From positions 1 through 64,000 of the forward strand of contig SADC01000400.1 in the NCBI GenBank assembly GCA_004194705.1: DNA of 64,000 bases, written 5' to 3'. The notes beneath the pieces were generated by a model. It was not told where the DNA came from and did no database searches. It saw only the letters and a list, made by a program, of their open reading frames with translations. Positions 55,452 to 64,000 of the stretch are shown one piece after another. Position 1 is the first letter of the stretch; every line of letters starts with the position of its first letter. Made by a program: the position numbers and the translations under genes. Source of the DNA: Ditylenchus dipsaci (lineage: Eukaryota; Nematoda; Chromadorea; Rhabditida; Anguinidae).

Positions 55452-58400
55452 TTAAGCATTTCTGACCATATTAAGCGAATTTTTATACAGTAAGTAGGAA
55501 CCCCAGAGAGGGTCGTCGGCCACCTGGGCTGGAGTGTAAGGGCAGTGCTTCTCCAGGTAGCGCAAACTAAAATTGAAACACATTGTTCAAGAAACTTTTT
55601 GCTTTTAACATTTATTTTGACTGTCTTGAGATTTATGAGCTTATTGTAAAATAGCGTTTTGGATACTTTTATAAAAATAAAAAACCTACACAGCCATTTT
55701 GTCTTGCCTAACTAGTCTGGGCGAGAATTCCACCAACACTTCAAGGAAAGATAGACTTTGAGGCTTGGTATTCTTCTTTCTGGTTCTCTTGACCTCTTCA
55801 AGGTCCAAGGCATGAGATATACCGTCTCTTAAACATGTTGTGTGTGTCTTTAATTATAGTGGCTAAATTTAAAAAAGTACTTGTGGATCATAGCAACTGC
55901 GTCCCGGTTCTTGACATTGTCAGGTCCAAACGATAGACCAAATCTTCTGGCCAAGTCTTTTAAGCTGCCGAACTCTTCCGAGTTTGGATCTACATATTGA
56001 CTTGCTGACAGAGCCTTGAAAATAGGTAAACTTTTAGAAGTGAAGAATTCGGCGGAGCTCTCCTCATAAATATAATTTCAGCAATAAAATTCACCCTCAA
56101 TTCTTCATAGGAAGTTATCAGAGCCAAAATGGCGGCTTTAGCTGCTGAAACTTTGTCCAATTCTTTGCATTTTTGGAGCAAATGCTTGAGGATGTCACCA
56201 AAGTCATTGTAGAACTGAAAAGCAAAGGCATATTGAAACTTGGAAAGCCAAAATTTTCAAAATGTTTGTTTGTAGGACCGTAGTCAAGTAGTCCCCCGAA
56301 AATCAAAGCTAGTAGCAGAATTCAGAGGTCTAAAAAGTCAGGAAACCAGATGTCAGAAATCGACTCCAGCCCTCGTATAAACCGATTTTTTGTAAATTCT
56401 TCGACTTACCTACCCACACGGGCATTTACCTACTTACTAGGTGGTTTAACCAGTTTCAACAACTGTCAAAACTTATTAGTGCTACGAAAAAGCTTTTTGT
56501 GGCACAACCACTTTTTCGTACATTTTAAGCTTTTCGTAAACTAAATCGACTTAACCCCAACTTATTGACCTACACATTAGTCACATCCCCACCTCAAATG
56601 CAAAAACGAATTTGATGCTGTGGGGGGGGGGGATATACTCACTCATATCACTCCACTACCTTGATTTTCTGAATAGCTACTCTCCCGGCCATATGCACAT
56701 ACCTTGGTATAGTGTCTGAGCACCAGAGAGGCATCGATCACAGGCAACACACCGTGGATTATAAGCTTGCAGTACTGGCCAAGCAGATTCCTCCTTTTGT
56801 ACATTAACTGGATCTGGGTGTGTTGGTCCATGTTTTGGACTGGAAAAAAATTCTTGGATTATTTAGTTGTCTAGTGATATATTTTACCAATTTGACTTAC
56901 AACTTTCCTCTTCCTGGGATACAAAGCAGTTATCCACCACAAATGAGTTGATCCTGTGAGTAGACTCAGCATCCAGTTTGACTTGAAGGGACTGTAAAAG
57001 CTCATGTTCAGGAAAATCAGCCGCCAACTTGCTGTTGAACATGATCAGAGCATCGCAGAGGCACAAGTAGGCCTGCAATTTTACGGTATATGCTCGAGCT
57101 TTTGTGAGTAAAAACAGTTTTGCAAGCATTTTTCGGCGGAGAATCGGAAAAGTCGCAGAATCAGACAGCGCATCCCGAAATCAAGAGGGTCAAGAACGCA
57201 CACTAACCTCAAAATTTTCAGTACCAAAAACTGGTATAACAACATAATGGCAGCTGTTGGCATATACAGTATTTTTTTAAATTATAATGTTGCACCACAG
57301 CTGTCCAGCTAAAAGCTTTTTAAGCGTGAAACAGGCTAGCTGAGCACGAATTTTGCGACCTATCGAGCTAAGAACCCTGCAAGTTTCTAGGGTGCGCCAA
57401 ACTTGATTCAATAGCAAATGTTGATCTATCTTGAAAATACATGGTCCTCCCACAATTTTGGAACACATCTGAAAAATTTATAGATTTTAAAAAACCGCAT
57501 TTTGGCAAACGGCATTTTTAGGCGTGCGGTTGCTTGCAGATGAATTTTACGTCGATTTGGATGCATTCAAATTCAATGGTGTTTTTTTCATACTCAAGCA
57601 AGCTTTATTTATTTCTGCTGGCTTGTTGTTTGTTAGTGAAGTTACGGTCGGTCTATTTTCGACCCTGGTTTTAGGCAATCTAGTCAGGCTACAGTCTACT
57701 CTCGTTAAACTGGCACTCCAATAAACTGGCACCCTCGATAAACTGGCACTTTGAAAAAGCCCTATTTGGCTGGCCGACAGAGAAATTAGGCAAAGTAACA
57801 TCCCACTAAACTGGCACCCCCGATAAACTGGCACCCCCGATAAACTGGCACCCCAGGCTGGTCCCCAGGGGTGCCAGTTTATCGAGAGTAGACTGTATAT
57901 GTATCATAAAAGCTTGACATTTTAATTTTAGTTGAAAGCTTGATTTGCTCTTGAAAGTATTCCGTTCAAAAAGTAGCAAGATGTTGATGCCAAAAGCTGA
58001 CCGAAAGAAGATCTACGAGCATTTGTTCGAGGACGGCGTCTGCATCGCTAAGCAGGACTACAATCTGAAGTCGCATCCCGAAATCAAGGGCGTCAAGAAC
58101 CTCTATGTCATCAAAGCTTTGAAGGTTGGGTTTTCACTTTTTGGTTTGTCAGTTTTACGCTGTAAACATCGGAATATTTACCAAACCTTGTACGACCATC
58201 ATTTGATCAAGGCATGATTGTTACCGAACATAGAAGACTTGTAATATAAGCGTGGAAGTGTGTGCCCAAGACTTCTGGTTTATTTGCAAGCAACATTTTA
58301 ACACATATTTCATTCCAATATGCACTTTCTATTGTCTACGTCTGTTCTATCATTTCCTTGTTTACAGAGTCTGGTATCGCGTGGTCTAGTCAAGGAGCAA

Positions 58401-61400
58401 TTCGCATGGCGCCATTACTACTTTTTCTTGAATGCTGACGGTATTGCCTATCTTCGTGAACAGCTCGGCCTTCCTGAAGATGTCTTCCAGCTACGCACAG
58501 AGTTAAGGTTGAGCAGTCGAAGTCAGGCATGCCGGAAAAGGGAGGTCGTGGTAAGTTATTTTTTGTGTACAGCGAACAAATTAATTACACCGCTGTTATT
58601 AGGTTATGGAAGATCGGAGTCTGATCGCGCTGGCTATCGTCAAACCGACAAGGTGGCTGAGGCTGGGCCGGGTGCTGTCCCTGTGACTGGACATCGTGGT
58701 GGCTTTGGACGCGGCGGTGGAGAGAATGCTTCCCAGCAAGAAGAGCAAGTGCCGCAGTGATGTCCAATTCTTGAGAAAAAGTATTCTGCTGGAACTCTTA
58801 CGTGCGTCCTTGTTTTTGTCGTTGAGAATAAATTATGTTGAAATCAATTCTTGTTTGACTCTTCTGATCGAGAAATTTTCTTGTCATTCTGGTTAGGGTT
58901 GTTAAGCGAAAAGCCGAAAAGCCGAAAAAATTTCGTCTAAAATAGCATTTTATCTATGTTGAGATCAGTTTTTCTGTAAAGTGTCACATTAAAAGATAGC
59001 CGGAATGTCAGCTTTCCAATGACACCAAGATTGCGTTAAGGTCATATAAAAACCATGGATATTTATTTAAAAACATTTTCGGCCTGAAAAGCCGAAAGTT
59101 TTTTTATTTTCGGCTTTTCAAGCCGAAAATGTTTCTAAATAAATATCCATGATTTTTATATGACCTTAACGCAATTTTGGTGTCATTGGAAAGCTGATAT
59201 TTCGGGCTATCTTTTAATGTGAGACTTTACGAAAAAAAATTGATCTCAACATAGATAAAAATGCTATTTTAGACGAAATTTTTTCGGCTTTTCGGCTTTT
59301 CGCTTAACAACCTATTCTGGTGCTTATTCGTTTCGGTAGTCTTTTTCAGGGATGGCGATTTAGCTGATTAGACACACGTCAAACGTTTTGTATTAACAAA
59401 AGTTAGAGACGGCGCTTCAGCTTTTTAGTTGCTCAGTGCCTTATTATTTTATCGCATTGTAAGTTCGTGATGTCTGTTATGCAACATTTTGCAGCTTTTA
59501 ATGTCACAGTTTTTTCTTCTGGTATGACAGCGTCAAAAGAGGATACTTCATACAGAATGTGTTTTTCTCTGTTATAGCAAGAACCGCGAAACTCTTCTGT
59601 GTGACTGTAAAACCATTTTGCAAAGTATGTATTCTACAATAATTATGTAGTGTGGGTTTCACAAAAATTATAATCTTATAATATTTTTTGGAAGTCGTTG
59701 ATACAATATATCCCATCCTTTGTTGAAAACTTTTCCATCTTTTCAGATCAAAAACCAATTTTTAAACATTAAATCGTGTAAGTATTATTAAATATTACAT
59801 TTTCCACTCCAGCAGCACCATCTCTCAGAATTACTTGAGTGCACATGAGAAATTGATCTCTTCTTTTTTCAGCTTCCTGATTCCCTCCTTAATACGTTTT
59901 TATTGTCATTGTTAGTCTAGAAACTCAGCATTTATCAGCCTACTTCATTGAAGTCCTGATGTAAAGCCACGTGCTTCAGCTCCCAAACCAGGTTTTGGTA
60001 TAACAAAAGCACCCCTTTTTCAGCTAGATCTGCCGACTGGAACTTGTGGGAATTGTTGAGCAGGTTCAGAGTCATGTCCCAGATATCCCATTTGCGAATG
60101 TCAATGGCGCTAAATTGATTAGAATTTTTAAGTAGGGATCATTTGAAAGATGGTGGGGTGAAATAGTTCTACACACATGGAATGGTAGGCCAAAGGTGAG
60201 GCCCCTAAACGGGGTGCACTACGTTTCACCGTCCCTATTTTCACCGTTCACTATTTTCACCGTCACTGTTCTCACCGTCACTATTTTCACCGTCACCTAT
60301 TTTCACCGTCACTATTTTCACCGTTCACTAAATTCATCGTCAGCACTTCAGGACCGCTTTTTAGATCTAAATTTTTCTAAAATTTTAACAGTCTTGGTAC
60401 CAAATTGTAGCCCTGAATGTCACCTACATTTTGGTACTACAAATTCTGCAAAAATAAAAAAATTTAGAACTAAACTTTAGAAGGCGTTCAATCTCACACT
60501 TTTTTATCACGGTAGAACGCAGGGTGAGCGTCTTTTATAGTTTAGAACTAAAATGTTTCGTTTTTTTTAGAAATTGAAATACCAAAATGTAGCTGACATT
60601 CAGGGCTACAATTTGGTGCCAAAACTTTTAAAAATTTCGAAAAATTCAGACCTAAAAAGCGGTCCTAAAATGCTGACTGTGAATTTAGTGAACGGTGAAA
60701 ATAGTGACGGTGAAAATAGGTGACGGTGAAAATAGTGACGGTGAAATTAGTGACGGTGAAAATAGCGAACGGTGAAAATAGGGACGGTTAAACGTAGTGC
60801 ACCCCCTAAACGAGCCCTCTAAAATACTGAAACTTACGCGAAAAAGGCAGTCATTTTGCGGTAGCTAGCCAGTAAAGAAGCTTCGTCCTCCTCGTCCAGC
60901 CTGTCCTCTTCCTCCTCTACAAAACGCTGCATGCCTTGTCGTAATTGGAGAGCAACTCCATCCACAAGCCTGAGTCTAGCAGGTTCGGTTTGCTGAGCTA
61001 CGGCTACATTAGTGGCGAAGTGCTGAATTATTTTGGCGACGTTCCTGAGAATCTCGTCATCTGCATGCTGTTCCACAATCCTGTCTAGCATTAGCATCAT
61101 TTCTTCCAGGTGCTGAAATAAATAGGACATGAAACAATATTGAGATCAAAATTAAGGGAAGTTGAAAAATACCAATCCCAGACGAGCATTTGGATACATC
61201 TCCATTTGGAAGAACACAGGAATGGAAGTTAGGTTGGAGATTTTGGCTTGGTCAGCAATGAACTGCAAAATAATAATAATGTGATTTGCGGTGAAACATC
61301 AACGTCACAATTGAAAATCATGTCAAATTTAGGGTAAAAATTTGATCAATTTAAACAGGGGTCGAATTTTTTAGATTTTGTATTTTTTTGTAAATTATTT

Positions 61401-64000
61401 TGAGAAAAAAGTAACTTATTTGATTAAATAGGTAGAGCTATAGTCGGGTACCTTTTTCGGAAAAACAAACTCGAAAACCGTGAAATTTTCAGGCTTCAAG
61501 TCTGGATCAGGGTATCCGACTCAAAAATTTCAGGTACTTGACAATCCTAAACACATTGCTTATAAATTCAGATTTCACAGTTTTCATTTAGCTAGTTCTA
61601 CTTTGGATATTTAACAAACTGTTAGGTAAGTGAAATAACTGTTTTAAGCAAAAATGTCAAAGATTTACCCTAGCTAACAATTTAGGTAGAGCAGGTATGA
61701 AGACTTCCGAGATTCTGGCCCTCTCTTCCACAAGGTATCGGGCATCTTTGGTTGAGGCCACAGGTCCTCTTTTAGGGTTTGTCCGGCCGATGGGATTTTC
61801 TCCGGTGGCTGCTTGCTTGACTGCACAACACATGATCTCAATCAGCTCTGTGTCATAGCGATCGGCTAAAGCATCAAGGTACATCTCTTCCATTAAACTC
61901 TGACTAAATCCGCTTACAGTCATCATTTAGTAGCATATCCACCATGGTCGGCCAGTCTTTCAGCATCGGGTTGATGTCAATCAAAGCATCCACCAAAAAG
62001 GCTGCATGGTTGTGCACCTCACCCTCAATAAAAAAGGTGACCAGATCGAAGAGCAATTGCCGACTCTCTTGCACGTTCAGGTGGGCGACTTGAGGATCGT
62101 ACTGAGAGTTGGCCTGGGTGAATACCTTGGTGTTCAGAAACTCGCCGGCGGCTAGAGCTAGCGCACGATTGGTACAATAGACAATCTCGTAGATTGGCAC
62201 GCAGTCTTTGAGTTCCAACAGGTTGGGAAAAGCCCTGAAAATTAAGTGATATAGGGATGAATTCTTACGGTTTGTAGTAATCAAGGATGAGAATTTGAGA
62301 AGCTGCCCGTTTTAATACGTTTTTTTGGTCAAGCCCGGGTGTTAATGAGGTGACTGGCGACTGCAAATTAGTTATGGCGGCTGTTTGTGGTCACAATTAG
62401 TAGCAAGTGGCCACAGTCAATGGCCACATGGCTCGCCGATCGCCACAGCTAATGTTTGATTTTAATGGAATTTTCACCGAGGTGACTACCCATTGGGTGT
62501 TGCTATGACTGAATCTTTGACTGAATCACTAAATTACCGCAGACAGTATGCTCATTATGACCCGGGCCTTGCGCAGATAAGCGAAAATATCTTAAAGGGC
62601 CATTGCCACCTGTTTTGATTTGTCCCCGCCAATTCAAATTTTTTCGCCTAATCATTGAACTTCTGTACAGATTTTTCAACTTGGTTTTTAACAAAACAAG
62701 GCCTAGAATTTAATTTTAGGTATAGTTTTGTTAGAAACCAAGTTAAAAAAACGTACAGAAGTTCAATGATTAGGAAAAAAATTTGAATTGGCGGGGGACA
62801 ACCGTTGTCGGGGACGGTAATGGCCCTTTAAGGGTCCGAATTTTCAAACAAAATTTTGAAAAATCAGCTTATCAGGGGACCTTCAAAAGTGTTATTTTTC
62901 AAAAACCTCAGGGAAAGATTATTTTTGCAGATTCCTGTAGAGCTCCCCGAAGTTATATAACGAAGTGCTGCCTCTTTTTTCAAAAGCCCGTTACGGCCAT
63001 CTGCCGGAACCTTTGCCCAAATTTGCGAAAAAATCTCTTACTGAGGTCTTTGAAAAATAACACTTCTGAAGGTTCCCTGCTTAGTTGCTGAGATATGAAC
63101 AAAGCCAACCATGATGTCGGTTATTATCTGACTCTTGCTTGATAACTAAGATACTTTTAAAAATTATTACGTATTTTTGGGTTCTTGGAGTGCTTTTGGC
63201 CATTAGAATTATTTCATGGAACAATATTTTCGAAAAATGTACTAGGATCCCACTTTTGTCTTATTTATAGAACAGGGTTGCCAAATCTGATATCGCTAGC
63301 TCAGAATAACCTTTTTTGTTTTCAAAATTCTGATCCCCGACTTTACTAACGGTTTGTTTTGCAGTCCTTACCTGTATATAAAAGTCATTAGCTGACAAGA
63401 CTTAATAGCCACTTCAGTGTCACTGTCCATAACCATGCTGACCAGACGGTCCTTGAACTTGTTGGTGAATAGTTCTAACTTGTTGATGAGATCATGGTGG
63501 CCGTACAGGGTCAGCAGTGAGGTGATGCATTTGAGGCGCACATCAGCAAACTAAATTTTTTATTAATAAAAATTCAGGTTCTTTAGCTGGCAAAAACGAT
63601 GTTACTAATATTCCAACCTTGTCAAACAAACTCCAGCCAATGTATTTGAGGTAGGAATCTTCCAGGAAGTAGGCCGGATAGCTCTGCATCCAATTGCCCA
63701 ACTCATTAATGCAAATGCACCTCACATCGGCCACCACATCTCTGAAATTGAGAATTTGATTATTAGGTGAATTCATTAGGCTATAACTGACCGATATCTG
63801 TGCACAAACACACTTTTGAACATATATTGGATCATGGCACACAGCTCTTCGATTTTAGTCTCCAGCTAAATACTTAGGCATGTTTATTGTTAAAAAGTGT
63901 GTGACTAAGAATGTCCGGTATTTGAGAGGCATAATCATCAATTACTAACATCGTTTTTGCCAGCTAATAACAAGTCCAGCCTCTCACTAGTGCCCATTTG
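55452..64000 (-). CDS. STAG: Cohesin subunit SA/STAG, best copy, 5' end outside the window
   Basis: SA/STAG binds the RAD21 subunit and is needed for cohesin function on DNA. Exons on the minus strand: 63,950-64,000 (partial); 63,792-63,865; 63,618-63,741; 63,372-63,550; about 61,918-62,234; 61,669-61,899; 61,173-61,262; 60,838-61,112; 59,944-60,109; 56,901-57,072; 56,703-56,839; 56,095-56,214; 55,881-56,014; 55,690-55,785; 55,452-55,565. Landmarks in order: [10 protein letters not shown], the STAG domain [20 protein letters not shown] and [103 protein letters not shown], and a stop after [10 protein letters not shown]. The junction near 61,900-61,960 needs a very short intron (about 43 nt). 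The link between 59,944 and 57,072, where eS10 lies, probably has one more exon ([13 protein letters not shown], about 59,83x-59,890). The C-terminal extension of vertebrate STAG is absent. Confidence 0.85.
57692..57895. repeat. Pogo/Tigger-like short element, block A3
   Basis: The third copy of the AAACTGGCACC-word element, with TA flanks and inverse CAGTCTACTCTCG ends. The inner C runs are the longest of the three copies (GGCACCCCCGATAAACTGG twice). Confidence 0.7.
57981..58760 (+). CDS. RPS10: 40S ribosomal protein eS10, copy A3 (one frameshift)
   Basis: Exons: 57,981-58,124, 58,368-58,550 and 58,603-58,760. Protein landmarks are the same as in the other copies: [34 protein letters not shown] and [11 protein letters not shown], then a stop after EEQVPQ. 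Exon 2 has GATGTCTTCC, one T short, as in A1. The remaining exon 2 and exon 3 are in frame with each other, including GCTGAGGCTGGGCC where A2 is short. It is nested, antisense, in the STAG intron between the exons at 59,944 and 57,072. The 3' flank is interrupted by a fold-back element beginning 133 bp after the stop. Confidence 0.85.
58894..59313. repeat. hAT-like fold-back element present only in A3
   Basis: It starts TAGGGTTGTTAAGCGAAAAG and ends TTTTCGCTTAACAACCT. Both flanks are ATTCTGGT (58,886-58,893 and 59,314-59,321), a perfect 8-bp duplication. A1 and A2 have an uninterrupted ATTCTGGGTGC. The arms of about 200 bp are near-perfect inverses meeting in TTTTATTTTCGGC. The words AAGCCGAAAA repeat at both ends and in the middle. 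Confidence 0.8.
60211..60805. repeat. hAT-like fold-back element, GACGGTGAAAATAG words (A3)
   Basis: The A3 equivalent of 25,964-26,569, with one fewer CACCGTCCCTATTTT unit on the left and a few substitutions (GGTTAAACG at the right end). Confidence 0.75.
62592..62831. repeat. AAAGGGCCATTGCC short element (A3)
   Basis: The third copy, in the STAG intron between the exons at 62,234 and 63,372. Its right arm keeps the fullest form, ACAACCGTTGTCGGGGACGG. Confidence 0.65.
63583..63967. repeat. Inverted 27-bp copy of a STAG exon end
   Basis: Positions 63,583-63,609 are the reverse complement of 63,941-63,967 at 26 of 27 bases. The right member is the 3' end of a STAG exon (LAGKND) plus its donor site. 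The left member lies two introns downstream in transcription. The pair brackets two exons, and most of the bracketed DNA is what A1 and A2 have lost. Confidence 0.7.

Larger units (their letters stand above)
54958..64000. repeat. Duplicated block A, copy 3 (runs off the window)
   Basis: It matches A1 from 21,157 onward. It contains the most intact STAG gene and an eS10 copy. It differs structurally by a fold-back insertion at 58,894-59,313 and by keeping 275 bp of STAG (63,575-63,849) lost from A1 and A2. eS7 would be expected beyond the window end. Confidence 0.9.

Noticed and set aside
57277..57468. Minus-strand frame [15 protein letters not shown] conserved in A1, A2 and A3
   Set aside because: Considered as a STAG exon because an AG precedes it, but it does not align with the expected STAG segment, and conservation among near-identical copies says nothing about coding.

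Overview
This 64 kb window is AT-rich eukaryotic nuclear DNA. Its genes are split by short GT..AG introns (about 50 nt to a few kb). The recognisable genes point to an animal: a cohesin SA/STAG subunit, ribosomal proteins eS10 and eS7, and a FICD-type AMPylase with TPR and Fic domains. Nothing in the sequence fixes the phylum. Most of the window is non-coding and packed with short inverted-repeat elements. No rRNA gene, convincing tRNA gene or CRISPR array was seen.

Layout. 1-11 kb is intergenic and made almost wholly of nested inverted-repeat elements. 11.1-15.2 kb (block B1) carries a broken minus-strand FICD gene. 15.2-21.1 kb holds more inverted-repeat elements and a decayed mariner. 21.2-33.8 kb (block A1) and 33.8-47.75 kb (block A2) are direct tandem copies of one gene block: minus-strand STAG, with plus-strand eS10 inside one of its introns, then an unassigned exon and minus-strand eS7. 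47.6-49.4 kb is a three-level nest of elements. 50.0-54.8 kb (block B2) is a second FICD copy. 54.96-64 kb (block A3) is a third STAG/eS10 copy and runs off the window.

The copies are nearly identical and differ by many single-base indels, mostly in homopolymers, plus a few clean structural differences. A1 and A2 share the loss of two STAG exon regions that A3 keeps. A2 alone has a Harbinger insertion with an empty site in A1. A3 alone has a fold-back insertion. B1 alone lacks the FICD inhibitory-motif exon. No eS10 copy is open throughout, although eS10 is essential. Uncorrected long-read consensus errors or unmerged haplotypes are therefore as plausible as real segmental duplication.

The most unusual pattern is in the small elements. 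Copies of a family share their outer ends. Just inside the ends, each copy carries a short word repeated in direct and inverted orientation within that copy but different in other copies. It occurs in two TA-flanked families (ends CCGTATTTTCTC and CAGTC..ACCTCG) and in hAT-like elements with 7-8 bp target duplications. I know of no standard name for it.
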